Shown here: positions 26,113 to 35,366 of the stretch, piece after piece | Layout: each line of letters opens with the position of its first letter | How positions within the stretch are numbered: the first letter of the stretch is position 1 | Assembly: GCA_031553435.1 (NCBI GenBank) | Contig: JAVBLQ010000030.1 | Span: forward strand, 10,386 to 74,385 | Reading direction: 5' to 3' | DNA from: JAVBLQ01 sp031553435 | GTDB taxonomy: Bacteria > Bacteroidota > Bacteroidia > Bacteroidales > Azobacteroidaceae | DNA length: 64,000 nt | Notes under the pieces: model-generated | The model's database searches: none | Told to the model about the DNA's origin: nothing | Seen by the model: only the letters and a program-made list of their open reading frames with translations | Position numbers and translations under genes: made by a program

Positions 26113-26621
26113 TTGTTCAGGGGTTTTATATTAAAGCATTCAATAGCAAAAATCAAAATCATTGTTAATATTGTACTTCCGATAATTTTTAAAAATATGA
26201 TATACCATGAAAAAATAGAGAAGGACTCAAGCATAAATAAAATAATGTGGTGAAGTATTACAATGAAGAAGGAATAACGCATGAAAGGGCCTCCTCCAAA
26301 GCTATTCATAGAAGGAACATAGGTTTCAATCACATCTCTCGGAGAGAAAATAGAAATAATGTAATACCTGCAAAAACCTATAATAACTGTAGTTAATGCA
26401 TTGAATCCAGGCGTATTATTGAAAATGTCAATTGTCAAACCCATGAGAAAGGCCAGAAAGGTAACCCAATTCCGGTTCATTCCTGTCGGTAGCTTGATGA
26501 CAAAATAAATATATAATAAAGGAGTTGCTATTCCTAAGAAGTGGACTTTGTTAAAAACCCAAATTTGCAATAATAACAATAATATGAAAAAAACAATGCC
26601 TTTTACCCAATCATTGAACAT
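26109..26621 (-). CDS. mreD: Rod-shape-determining protein MreD
   Basis: A 170-residue polytopic protein with five or so hydrophobic helices (for example GIVFFILLLLLQIWVFN at the start). Sequence identity in MreD is weak, but the segment FLMGLTIDIFNNTPGFNA and the position between mreC and mrdA identify it. It links MreC and the PBP2-RodA synthase in the inner membrane. Overlaps are 11 nt with mreC and 4 nt with mrdA. Confidence 0.88.
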   Translation of the reverse strand: MFNDWVKGIVFFILLLLLQIWVFNKVHFLGIATPLLYIYFVIKLPTGMNRNWVTFLAFLMGLTIDIFNNTPGFNALTTVIIGFCRYYIISIFSPRDVIETYVPSMNSFGGGPFMRYSFFIVILHHIILFMLESFSIFSWYIIFLKIIGSTILTMILIFAIECFNIKPLNK

Positions 26622-27465
26622 GCTTCATTGCCTCCCTTTCTATAAGTTTTTGCTCTGCCTGGTTTTTATTTTTGATGACTAACACTTCATTTAATGAACT
26701 GAAATCTGTCGACAATTCAACTTGCAAGGAATTAAAATTATCGTCTTTTTGTTTTTTGGAATCAGAAACGATACCGACCATGATACCTTCCGGGAATATC
26801 AATGAGTAACCACTGGTTACAATCGTATCTCCGATATTGAATGTGACGTGTCTGGGAAGTTCTTCCAGATATGCATATCTTGGACTATCTCCGTCCCAGG
26901 TTAAAGGTCCGAAATGGTTGCTTGATTTTACTCTACAATTGATTTTGAATTTGGGATTTAATACCGGAATGACTACGGAAAAATTATCGGAAACAACACT
27001 GACAACTCCTACGATTCCGGTAGCTGATATGACACCCATATCCGGAGCGATACCTTCTTTTTTTCCTTTATTCAATGTGATATAATTACCCATTCCTGAA
27101 ACACTATTGTTTACCACCTTGGCTTTTAAGTAGATATATGCAGCCTGGTTGCCTGATTCGGAGTGAATGGGAGCGGGGTGAATAGAATCTCTGTGTTCCC
27201 AAATATAATCTTCCAGATAACGGATTTTGGTTTCCAACTCTGCTATTCTTTCGGTCAGATCTTCGTTGGCCGTTTTCAAACCGATATAAGAAGTGATTGT
27301 ATTGGAGAGAGAATAGATTTTTCCTGTTACTTCATTGGCTGATGACAAATATATGCTACGCTGATAACCATTCTCCCGAACAATTAAAAAGCACGAAATA
27401 ACCACCAGAAATACAAAGAGAAACCAATGGGTATTCTTAATGATAAAGTTAATGAGGTTACGCAT
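26611..27465 (-). CDS. mreC: Rod-shape-determining protein MreC
   Basis: A 284-residue bitopic protein with one membrane helix (about 12-32), a coiled coil (about 60-95) and two periplasmic beta domains. Family segments GMGNYITLNKGKKEGIAPDMGV and GIVGVVSVVSDNFSVV are seen. It activates PBP2 in the elongasome. The gap to mreB (87 bp) carries a word hairpin, while downstream genes overlap. Confidence 0.93.
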   Translation of the reverse strand: MRNLINFIIKNTHWFLFVFLVVISCFLIVRENGYQRSIYLSSANEVTGKIYSLSNTITSYIGLKTANEDLTERIAELETKIRYLEDYIWEHRDSIHPAPIHSESGNQAAYIYLKAKVVNNSVSGMGNYITLNKGKKEGIAPDMGVISATGIVGVVSVVSDNFSVVIPVLNPKFKINCRVKSSNHFGPLTWDGDSPRYAYLEELPRHVTFNIGDTIVTSGYSLIFPEGIMVGIVSDSKKQKDDNFNSLQVELSTDFSSLNEVLVIKNKNQAEQKLIEREAMKHVQ

Positions 27466-27470
27466 AACAA

Positions 27471-27545
27471 ATGGTGAATGGTGAAGAGTGAATGGTGAAG
27501 AGCGATATTCTCATTCACTATTCACTATTTCACCATTCACTATTT
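27471..27545 (-). repeat. Word-repeat hairpin (GGTGAATGGTGAA class) between mreB and mreC
   Basis: The left arm is a tandem of ATGGTGAA/GAGTGA words (27471-27499) and the right arm the inverted set (TTCACTATTCACTATTTCAC and on, 27514-27545). It fills the 87-bp gap between mreB and mreC inside an operon, ending 6 bp from the mreC start codon, so it could reduce or tune mreC expression relative to mreB. Confidence 0.7.
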
Positions 27546-27552
27546 AACTTTT

Positions 27553-28572
27553 TTATCTGATGAGGAAATTAAACTTATCTATATTTTTCAAAGCAATTCC
27601 GGTTCCTTTAGCTACGGCATGCAGAGGATCTTCCGCAATATGGAATGGAATGTTGATTTTGTCGGTAAGCCTTTTATCCAAACCTCTCAATAGTGCACCA
27701 CCTCCTGCGAGATAGATCCCATTGCGAACTATATCTGCATATAATTCGGGAGGAGTTTGTTCCAAAGCACTTAATACTGCAGCTTCTACCTTGGAAATTG
27801 ATTTTTCAAGACAGTGTGCAATTTCCTGATAAGAAACAGGAACTTCCATTGGCAGAGCAGTCATACGGTTAGGGCCATAAACCAAATAATCTTCCGGTGG
27901 ATCAGGAAGAGTGGTTAAGGCTGCTCCTACATTGATTTTAATTAATTCGGCAGTGCGCTCACCGACTTTCATATTATGTTGACGACCCATGTAATCCATG
28001 ATGTCGGCTGTCAGGTCATCTCCTGCAATACGGATAGATTTATTAGATACGATACCACCTAATGAGATGATGGCGATTTCAGTTGTTCCTCCACCTATAT
28101 CGACAATCATGTTTCCTTCCGGAGCTTCGACGTCGATGCCGATACCGATAGCAGCGGCCATAGGTTCGTAAATCATATAAACATCACGTCCTCCGGCATG
28201 TTCGGCAGAGTCGCGAACGGCACGTATTTCCACTTCGGTACTTCCTGATGGGATACATACTACTATTCTTAATGAAGGCGAAAATAAACGGGGCTTGGAA
28301 TTAATCATTTTGATCATTCCCCTGATCATTTGTTCTGCGGCATAGAAATCGGCAATCACACCGTCTCGCAACGGACGGATTGTCTTTATATTTTCATGTG
28401 TTTTACCATGCATTTGCCGCGCTTTTTCTCCGATAGCCAATAATTTGTCTGTCCTTCTATCCAATGCAACTACAGATGGTTCATCGACCACAATCTTACC
28501 ATTAGAAATAATAATGGTATTGGCGGTTCCGAGGTCCATCGCTATTTCTTGAGTGAAAGAAAATAATCCCAT
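27553..28572 (-). CDS. mreB: Rod-shape-determining protein MreB
   Basis: An actin-like filament protein, 339 residues, that positions the wall-elongation machinery. The phosphate-binding loop DLGTANTIIISNGK is near 13-26, followed by the VDEPSVVALD segment, then GGRDVYMIYEPMAAAIGIG, DIGGGTTEIAIISLGGIV and GGALLRGLDKRL. All actin-fold nucleotide-binding motifs are intact. purH ends 46 bp upstream on the same strand, and mreC, mreD, mrdA and rodA follow. Confidence 0.97.
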   Translation of the reverse strand: MGLFSFTQEIAMDLGTANTIIISNGKIVVDEPSVVALDRRTDKLLAIGEKARQMHGKTHENIKTIRPLRDGVIADFYAAEQMIRGMIKMINSKPRLFSPSLRIVVCIPSGSTEVEIRAVRDSAEHAGGRDVYMIYEPMAAAIGIGIDVEAPEGNMIVDIGGGTTEIAIISLGGIVSNKSIRIAGDDLTADIMDYMGRQHNMKVGERTAELIKINVGAALTTLPDPPEDYLVYGPNRMTALPMEVPVSYQEIAHCLEKSISKVEAAVLSALEQTPPELYADIVRNGIYLAGGGALLRGLDKRLTDKINIPFHIAEDPLHAVAKGTGIALKNIDKFNFLIR

Positions 28573-28618
28573 TTTTTATATTAAGTTATATGTTTTACGT
28601 ATTACGTTTATACGTTGT

Positions 28619-30142
28619 TTAGTGTTTGAAATGTCTGACTCCGGTTGTTACCATCGAAAGACTGTTATTGTCACAATATTCAATTGAAAGTTTATCATTG
28701 ATTGAACCTCCAGGTTGAATTACTGCTGTAATCCCTGAATTCTGTGCAATTTCCACACAATCGGGGAAAGGGAAGAAGGCATCTGAAGCCATTACCGCTC
28801 CATTCAAGTCGAAATTGAATGATTTTGCTTTTTCTATGGCTTGTTTTAATGCATCTACTCTGGATGTTTGTCCCACACCGGAAGCGCACAGTTGTTTGTT
28901 TTTGACGAGTACAATTGCATTCGATTTTGTGTGCTTAACCAGCTTATTGGCAAATAATAAGTCTTGTATTTCTTTTTCCGAAGGAGATTTTTGTGTCACC
29001 ACTTTTAGATCGTCCTTTGTTTGAATGCTCAGATCTTTATCTTGTACCAAAATACCATTCAAAATGGAACGGAATTGTTGTTCGTTTTTGGCCGGGGATT
29101 TTTGTATCAGAATGATTCTGTTTTTTTTCTGCATCAGGATTTCCAACGCATCGGTATTGTAATCGGGAGCAATGATTACTTCGAAAAATATTTTATTGAT
29201 TTCTTCGGCAACAGCTTTGTCTATAATGGCATTGGTGATCAGGATTCCTCCGAATGCAGATATGGGATCGCCGGCCAGTGCATCTGTCCATGATTCCAGT
29301 ACTGTGGGACGTGATGCTATTCCGCAAGCATTGTTGTGTTTCAGGATAGCAAACGTAATATCGTCGAATTCGCTGATCAATGCAACTGCTGCATCGATAT
29401 CTAATAAATTATTGTAAGAGATTTCTTTACCTTGAAGTTGTTCGAATATATCTTCGAAATTACCGTAGAATGTTCCTTTTTGATGAGGATTTTCACCGTA
29501 ACGAAGTACTTTTGCATTATCTGATGCACAACGGAAATAGGAACCGTGACCTTCATCGAAATAATTAAAAATAGCGGAATCATAACCGGATGAAACGGCA
29601 AATGCTTCTTTGGCAAACCATTTGCGGTCTTCTATCGAACTTTCACCATTTTTCTCCATCAATAAATCCATCAAAGGAGGATATTGTGTCTGGGATGCAA
29701 CAATGATTACATCTTTGAAATTTTTTGCGGCGGCGCGTATAAGGGAAATTCCGCCTATGTCTATTTTTTCAATGATAGATTGTTCGTCAGCTCCGGAAGC
29801 CAGTGTTTCCTGGAACGGATATAAATCGACAATCACCAGATCAATTTCGGGAATTTCGTATTGGCTCAATTGTTGCAAATCCGTATCGTTGTCTCTACGG
29901 GATAAAATACCTCCGAATACTTTCGGATGTAATGTTTTTACTCTTCCTCCCAAAATGGAAGGATATCCTGTTAGATTTTCCACAGACCGGCATGGAAGGC
30001 CTAAAGATTCAATAAAAGTTTGAGTTCCTCCCGTGGAAAGGAACTCAACTCCTAATGTATGTAACTTCTTCAGAATTTCGTCTAACCCGTTTTTGTGATA
30101 TACTGAAACAAGGGCAGTTTTAATCTTTTTTGCACCTGACAT
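28619..30142 (-). CDS. purH: Bifunctional AICAR formyltransferase/IMP cyclohydrolase
   Basis: Catalyses the last two steps of IMP synthesis. It has 507 residues. The N-terminal IMP cyclohydrolase (MGS-like) domain shows ALVSVYHKNGL, LSTGGTQTFIESLG and RVKTLHPKVFGGIL; the C-terminal formyltransferase domain shows RYGENPHQKGTFYG, KHNNACGIA (about 264-272) and MASDAFFPF, ending in TGVRHFKH. Its promoter box lies at 30177-30184 and it heads the mre operon, an order known in Bacteroidota. Confidence 0.96.
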   Translation of the reverse strand: MSGAKKIKTALVSVYHKNGLDEILKKLHTLGVEFLSTGGTQTFIESLGLPCRSVENLTGYPSILGGRVKTLHPKVFGGILSRRDNDTDLQQLSQYEIPEIDLVIVDLYPFQETLASGADEQSIIEKIDIGGISLIRAAAKNFKDVIIVASQTQYPPLMDLLMEKNGESSIEDRKWFAKEAFAVSSGYDSAIFNYFDEGHGSYFRCASDNAKVLRYGENPHQKGTFYGNFEDIFEQLQGKEISYNNLLDIDAAVALISEFDDITFAILKHNNACGIASRPTVLESWTDALAGDPISAFGGILITNAIIDKAVAEEINKIFFEVIIAPDYNTDALEILMQKKNRIILIQKSPAKNEQQFRSILNGILVQDKDLSIQTKDDLKVVTQKSPSEKEIQDLLFANKLVKHTKSNAIVLVKNKQLCASGVGQTSRVDALKQAIEKAKSFNFDLNGAVMASDAFFPFPDCVEIAQNSGITAVIQPGGSINDKLSIEYCDNNSLSMVTTGVRHFKH

Positions 30143-30176
30143 ATATAAATTCCTTATCCTTTTTTATTTTGGATGA

Positions 30177-30184
30177 CAAAGTTA
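30177..30184 (-). promoter_or_regulatory. -7 box of the purH-mre operon promoter
   Basis: On the minus strand TAACTTTG matches TAnnTTTG, about 35 bp upstream of the purH ATG. It is the only good promoter box I see for the run purH to rodA, although mreB may have another. Confidence 0.6.
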
Positions 30185-30221
30185 AACAATTAGTTTGGAA
30201 ATTTGAAGAAATTTTTATTGT

Positions 30222-31340
30222 TTATTTTTTAATTTCCCAAGCTAAAGCGCTAGCGCCAAGTATTGCGGCGTCAGCGTCCGGTAATTTGGAAAAAAGTATT
30301 TTTGTTTTGCATGTAGTTCCTTCCTCCGGATCATATATTTTGTATTTATCTTTTTTCTTATCTTCTTCTGTGAGTTTGTAAACTGTCAGCATGTTAGCAT
30401 TCATAGAATCTACGATGGGTTTTCTGATGAATTCACCTGCTTTGGCCGGACCGCCAAACAATATAATAGCTTCAGGACTTGAGAAAGCAACAAAATTAGT
30501 AAATGCTTCACCTAAAATTCTTCCGGTGATGTTGAAGACTTCGATGGCTAGTTTATCTCCTTTTTCTGCTGCATCGAAGACGTCTTTGGCTGTAATTTCC
30601 TGATCGGATATATTTCTTAAGATACTGTCTTTTTGAATTTCATCATCCTCTTTTTTCTTGCGATCCCATTCTGATTCCAACATTTCTCTGGCAGTACGGG
30701 CAATGCCGGGAGCCGAGGCATAAGTTTCTAGGCAACCGCAACGTCCGCAACCACACAAACGACCGTTATAAGGACGAACAGTAACATGGCCTAATTCGCC
30801 TGCTGCAGCATCGTGTCCGTAGACCATATAACCATTTACAATGATACCGCTTCCTACACCGGTACCCAATGTGATCATGATGTAATGTTTTAAACTCCTT
30901 TCTTTTGCAATTCCATAGTGTAATTCGCCGATAGCAGCGGCATTGGCATCATTGGTGAGGATGGAATTCAAACCGAGTCTTTGGCTGATCAATCCGATAT
31001 TGGTATTGTTAGTTTCGGTAGGGTCGGCAAATTGAACTTCTTTTCCTTTTGCCCATTTGATGTTGGCCGCGAATTCTATTTTACCGGTATGATAATTCCC
31101 ATTGGGAGCTCCGATTCCTACTCCTTTGAATAAATCTTTTCCTCCTACTTTTTCAATTAATTTTTCTAATTCGGGAATCAATACATCCAAATATTCATTT
31201 ACATTATCATGATGTTCGCCTGTCTGAGGATCTTTTGTGTGGATTGAACCTCTGAGAATAATTTCTCCTCTTGCATTTACGATTCCGTACACAGTATTGG
31301 TTCCGCCAATATCGATACCTAATACATAGGGTTTTTCCAT
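30222..31340 (-). CDS. ROK-family sugar kinase (glucokinase-like)
   Basis: A 372-residue ROK kinase from the ATG at 31338-31340 (MEKPYVLGIDIGGTN). The longer frame to 31403 is rejected because a perfect -7 box lies inside it. The ATP-binding DIGGTNTVYGIV is at about 10-21, the sugar-binding segment LTNDANAAAIGE in the middle, then TLGTGVGSGIIVNG and the zinc motif CGCGRCGC followed by LETYAS. It probably phosphorylates glucose or another hexose in the cytoplasm. It is transcribed divergently from the second M3 peptidase. Confidence 0.9.
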   Translation of the reverse strand: MEKPYVLGIDIGGTNTVYGIVNARGEIILRGSIHTKDPQTGEHHDNVNEYLDVLIPELEKLIEKVGGKDLFKGVGIGAPNGNYHTGKIEFAANIKWAKGKEVQFADPTETNNTNIGLISQRLGLNSILTNDANAAAIGELHYGIAKERSLKHYIMITLGTGVGSGIIVNGYMVYGHDAAAGELGHVTVRPYNGRLCGCGRCGCLETYASAPGIARTAREMLESEWDRKKKEDDEIQKDSILRNISDQEITAKDVFDAAEKGDKLAIEVFNITGRILGEAFTNFVAFSSPEAIILFGGPAKAGEFIRKPIVDSMNANMLTVYKLTEEDKKKDKYKIYDPEEGTTCKTKILFSKLPDADAAILGASALAWEIKK

Positions 31341-31391
31341 GGAAATTTGCGTTTTAATGTTTATAATGTGTATGATTGCTTTATTGTTCTT

Positions 31392-31400
31392 GCAAATATA
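31392..31400 (-). promoter_or_regulatory. -7 box of the ROK kinase promoter
   Basis: TATATTTGC on the minus strand is a perfect consensus -7 box, 52 bp upstream of the ATG at 31340. It decides the start codon of the ROK gene. Confidence 0.65.
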
Positions 31401-31429
31401 CACGATTTTTTTACATCATTATAAATATG

Positions 31430-31437
31430 TAATTTTG
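31430..31437 (+). promoter_or_regulatory. -7 box for the second M3 peptidase
   Basis: TAATTTTG fits TAnnTTTG, 34 bp upstream of the ATG at 31471, with a T-run about 19 bp further upstream standing in for the -33 element. It is divergent from the ROK promoter within about 40 bp. Confidence 0.5.
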
Positions 31438-31470
31438 TTTCTCATTTATTAAAAATAATAAGGATAAAGC

Positions 31471-33582
31471 ATGAAAAACTTAATTATTATGGCAGGTTTA
31501 TCTGTTGTAACGGCATTTCCAACATTTGCACAACAATCGTTTCCGAATCGAAATACAGAGAATCCGCTTTTGAAGGAATGGAAATCTTCTTATAGACTTC
31601 CTCCTTTTGAACAGATCAAACCGGAACATTATAAAGAAGCTTTTTTGATAGGGATCAAAGAGGAAGAAAATGATATCAATGTTATTATTAATCAAACGGC
31701 TGTACCTACATTTGATAATACAATCGAAAAACTTGATCGTTCGGGGAAAACTCTTCGTAAAATCAGTGCAGTATTTTATGGATTGGCTTCTGCTCAAAGT
31801 AGTCCTGAAATTCTTGCATTACAGGCAGAAATGTCTCCGGTTCTGTCTAAACATGGAGATAATATACAAATGAATGAGGAGTTATTCAAACGTGTAAAAA
31901 AAATTTATGATTCACAAGATAAACTTTCGTTAAATAAAGAACAAAGACGTCTGCTGACAGATACATACAAAAATTTTGTGAGGAATGGAGCTCTTTTATC
32001 GGAAGAATCCAAAGACCGTTTGAAACAGATCAATGAACAAATATCTTCATTGCAAACCAAATTCGGTCAGAATTTATTGGCAGAAACAGCTTCTTATAAG
32101 TTAATTATAGATAATGAAAAAGATTTATCAGGATTGCCTTCTAATTTTGTTCAGGCCGCAGCTAACAGAGCTAAGTCCAATGGAATGGAAGGGAAATGGA
32201 TGTTTGGATTAGATAACCCAAGCATTATGCCTTTTTTGCAATTTGCTGATAACAGGGATTTAAGAAAACAAATATTAACCGCTTACCAGAATCGTTGTAA
32301 CAATAATAATGATAAAGATAATAAAGAGATTATCAAACAATTGCTAAGTTTGCGTAGTGAAAAAGCAAAGTTGTTAGGATTTCCGACCTATGCTGATTAT
32401 GCTTTGGACGACAGGATGGCTAAAAAGCCCCAGGCAGTTTACGGTTTGTTGGATCAAATCTGGATTCCCGCATTGTACATGGCCAAACAGGAAGCTGCAG
32501 CTATGCAGAAAATGATGGGAATTGTTCCGCTCGAAGCTTGGGATTGGAGGTATTACAATGAAAAATTGCTGGCACAGAATTTTGATATTTCAGAAGAAAA
32601 GCTTCGTCCCTATTTTCAATCGGATCATGTAAGAGAAGGTATTTTCTGGGTTGCCAATCAATTGTATGGAATAAGTTTCACAGAATTAAAAGATGTTTCC
32701 AAACCTCATCCGGATGCCAAAGCTTTTTTATGTAAAGATGCGGATGGAAAAACAACATTAGGTATATTGTACATTGATCTTTTCGCCCGTCCCGGATTCA
32801 AAAGGGGAGGAGCATGGTGTGGTTCTTATCGTACACAAACTTACGAAGGGAATGTCCGTACTCTTCCCATTACCACGATTGTCTGTAATTTTACTCCTCC
32901 GTTAGGAGATAAACCTGCATTGTTAAGTGCTGATGAAGTAGAAACATTTTTTCATGAGTTCGGACATGCTTTGCATAATCTGTTTAAAGATGTTCATTAT
33001 TATGGTGTTGCCGGTGTGGCGCGTGATTTTGTTGAACTTCCTTCACAAATCATGGAACATTGGGCTTTTCAGCCTCAGGTTTTGAAACAATATGCCCGGC
33101 ATTATCAAACAGGAGAAATTATTCCGCAGGACTTGGTGGATAAATTAATAAAATCCGGTAAATTCGGACAAGGCTTTGCAACAATTGAATATCTGGCTGC
33201 TTCATACCTGGATATGGATTATCATGTATCGGACAATCCCGAAATTCCGGATGTGTTGAAATTTGAAACAGAAGTTTTGAATAATAAACGAGGATTGATC
33301 AAACAAATACCTCCACGTTACCGCAGTACCTATTTTCAACATACAATGACAGGAGGCTATACATCAGGATACTACAGTTATATATGGGCTGAAGTTTTGG
33401 ATGCTGATGCATTTAAAGCTTTTGAAGAATCGGGTGATATATTTAATAAGGAGTTGGCGGCTAAATTCCGTCAGTATATTCTGGCTCCCGGCTGTATTGA
33501 TGAAGAATCAACCATGTATAAAAATTTCAGAGGACATGAACCTGGGATTGATGCTTTATTGGAAAACCGGGGTTTGAAATAA
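31471..33582 (+). CDS. M3 family metallopeptidase, dipeptidyl carboxypeptidase-like (second copy)
   Basis: A 703-residue exported zinc peptidase (signal peptide about 1-21, ending TFAQ-QS) and a paralogue of the protein at 3980-6064. The zinc motif H495-E-F-G-H499 and the downstream helix (ARDFVELPSQIMEHW) are intact, so both copies should be active. It processes oligopeptides, probably in the periplasm. A 5-nt gap separates it from the YbaN-like gene, so the two may be co-transcribed. Differences from the first copy lie mainly in the barrel-lining loops; specificity cannot be read. Confidence 0.92.
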   Translation: MKNLIIMAGLSVVTAFPTFAQQSFPNRNTENPLLKEWKSSYRLPPFEQIKPEHYKEAFLIGIKEEENDINVIINQTAVPTFDNTIEKLDRSGKTLRKISAVFYGLASAQSSPEILALQAEMSPVLSKHGDNIQMNEELFKRVKKIYDSQDKLSLNKEQRRLLTDTYKNFVRNGALLSEESKDRLKQINEQISSLQTKFGQNLLAETASYKLIIDNEKDLSGLPSNFVQAAANRAKSNGMEGKWMFGLDNPSIMPFLQFADNRDLRKQILTAYQNRCNNNNDKDNKEIIKQLLSLRSEKAKLLGFPTYADYALDDRMAKKPQAVYGLLDQIWIPALYMAKQEAAAMQKMMGIVPLEAWDWRYYNEKLLAQNFDISEEKLRPYFQSDHVREGIFWVANQLYGISFTELKDVSKPHPDAKAFLCKDADGKTTLGILYIDLFARPGFKRGGAWCGSYRTQTYEGNVRTLPITTIVCNFTPPLGDKPALLSADEVETFFHEFGHALHNLFKDVHYYGVAGVARDFVELPSQIMEHWAFQPQVLKQYARHYQTGEIIPQDLVDKLIKSGKFGQGFATIEYLAASYLDMDYHVSDNPEIPDVLKFETEVLNNKRGLIKQIPPRYRSTYFQHTMTGGYTSGYYSYIWAEVLDADAFKAFEESGDIFNKELAAKFRQYILAPGCIDEESTMYKNFRGHEPGIDALLENRGLK

Positions 33583-33587
33583 AAAAA

Positions 33588-33953
33588 ATGTTATTTATTC
33601 GAGTTCTTTTTATTGTGATGGGCAGCATCAGTTTGATTTTGGGAATCATCGGTATTTTTGTTCCGATGCTGCCTACCACTCCTTTTTTGCTTCTGACAGC
33701 CTATTTATATTATAAAAGCTCGCCTCGATGTTATGAATGGTTGATGAGGCAACCACATATAGGTAATTATATCCGTAATTTCAAAGAAAAGAAAATAATA
33801 CCGGTAAGGGCGAAAATTATTTCAATTGGATTGATGTGCATAAGCATTACTTATTGTGTGGTGTTTTTAATAAAATTCCTTCCTGCCAAAATATTTTTAC
33901 TGATGATTATGGTTGGGGTAACCTGGCATATATTGTCTTTTAGAAGTAAATGA
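33588..33953 (+). CDS. YbaN/DUF454 family membrane protein
   Basis: A 121-residue inner-membrane protein with a short N-terminal hydrophobic helix, the family motif GIFVPMLPTTPFLLLTAYLY (about 22-41), the segment SSPRCYEWLMRQPHIGNYIRNF, and two further helices. DUF454 proteins have no settled function. It follows the M3 peptidase by 5 nt. Confidence 0.88.
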   Translation: MLFIRVLFIVMGSISLILGIIGIFVPMLPTTPFLLLTAYLYYKSSPRCYEWLMRQPHIGNYIRNFKEKKIIPVRAKIISIGLMCISITYCVVFLIKFLPAKIFLLMIMVGVTWHILSFRSK

Positions 33954-34078
33954 AATCCATATGAATATTTTACGTTTTTTCGATTTTCCACTTTCCATTT
34001 TCAATTGTTTATTGTTAATTCACTAAAAATTTGTAATTTTCAGCCCTAAATATCATGACAAATACAAGAATAGTGTAA

Positions 34079-35365
34079 ATGAATCAAAGTACTGCATCAG
34101 AAAAACCACAAAACAAAACCAATGTAAGATGGGTTGTTGTTTCTCTTCTCTTTTTTGCTACTACGATTAATTATATTGACAGACAAGTTATAGGCCTTTT
34201 GAAACCATATATTCAGGATGATCTGAATTGGAGCGATGCTGATTATGGTTATATCGTTACCGCATTTCAGTTCGCTTATGCCATAGGTATGTTTCTGTTT
34301 GGTAGGATTTTGGATAAATTTGGAAGTAAAATCGGTTATGCAGTTTCTATTTTCGTTTGGAGTTTGGGTGCGGTTTTGCATGCTGCTGTTCGTTCCGTAT
34401 TCGGGTTTGGAATCATGAGAGCGGTATTAGGTTTGGGAGAAGCCGGTAATTTTCCTGCCGCAGTCAAAACCATTGCCGAATGGTTTCCTAAAAAAGACAG
34501 GGCCTTTGCTACAGGGATTTTCAATTCAGGTGCAACTATAGGAGCAATCATTGCTCCGGTTGTAGTGGTTGCGATTACTTTGCAATGGGGCTGGCAATGG
34601 GCGTTTATCATTACCGGGGCTTTAGGTTTTGTGTGGATTATTTTTTGGTGGATATTTTATCAATCACCTCATAAACACAAAAAGGTATCCCGGCCGGAAT
34701 TAGATTATATCCTTTCGGATAACGTTTTGCAAAAAGAAAATGAAGGGGAAAAAATCAGTTGGAGAAAATTGTTTAAATACAAACAAACCTATGCCATTTG
34801 TATTTCCCGTTTTGTCACAGATTGGGTGTGGTGGTTCTTTCTTTTTTGGACGCCTGATTTCCTGAATAAAACACAGGGAATAGATATCAAAACATCGGTA
34901 ATTCCGCTGATTCTCATTTATATCATGGCTAGTCTTGGAGGTATAGCGGGAGGAGCCATTTCTTCACAGTTTATTAAATCCGGAAAGAGTATTGATTTTT
35001 CACGGAAGATGACAATCCTGATTTTCGCATTACTGGTTTTACCTTTGAATGCAATATCATATATATCTAATTTATGGATTGTAATTGTGATCATTGGATT
35101 TGCAACTGCAGCGCACCAAGGCTGGGCTTCCAATATTTTTACTATTGTTTCGGATATATACCCGAAAAATATTGTTGCTTCTATGGTTGCCTTATCCAGT
35201 TTCGGCGGAGCTATCGGAGGCGCTTTGGCATCTTCATTTGTCGGATTGATTCTTGAATTTACAAAAAGTTATACATTGATATTCATTATTGCCAGCAGTA
35301 TGTATTTATTGGCGTGGCTTACTTTGAAAATATTTGTTCCGAAAATTGAGGAAATAAAACTATAA
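34079..35365 (+). CDS. MFS transporter, ExuT-like anion:cation symporter
   Basis: A 428-residue major facilitator with about 12 membrane helices. The first helix and loop read TINYIDRQVIGLLKPYIQDD, typical of the anion:cation symporter (hexuronate/ExuT) group; the conserved loop GRILDKFGSKIGY and GLGEAGNFPAAVKTIAEWFPKKDRA also fit. Likely substrates are sugar acids or related organic anions. The two UROD/MtaA-like genes follow at 1-nt and 6-nt spacings, so all three form one operon and the transported compound is probably their substrate. Confidence 0.85.
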   Translation: MNQSTASEKPQNKTNVRWVVVSLLFFATTINYIDRQVIGLLKPYIQDDLNWSDADYGYIVTAFQFAYAIGMFLFGRILDKFGSKIGYAVSIFVWSLGAVLHAAVRSVFGFGIMRAVLGLGEAGNFPAAVKTIAEWFPKKDRAFATGIFNSGATIGAIIAPVVVVAITLQWGWQWAFIITGALGFVWIIFWWIFYQSPHKHKKVSRPELDYILSDNVLQKENEGEKISWRKLFKYKQTYAICISRFVTDWVWWFFLFWTPDFLNKTQGIDIKTSVIPLILIYIMASLGGIAGGAISSQFIKSGKSIDFSRKMTILIFALLVLPLNAISYISNLWIVIVIIGFATAAHQGWASNIFTIVSDIYPKNIVASMVALSSFGGAIGGALASSFVGLILEFTKSYTLIFIIASSMYLLAWLTLKIFVPKIEEIKL

Positions 35366-35366
35366 T

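Noticed and set aside
28571..28618. Word-repeat hairpin between purH and mreB
   Set aside because: There are a few TACGTTT-like words, but no inverted arm was found.
33954..34078. Hairpin or gene between the YbaN-like gene and the MFS transporter
   Set aside because: One arm of TTTCCACTTTCCATTTTC-like words is seen without its inverted partner, and there is no frame.
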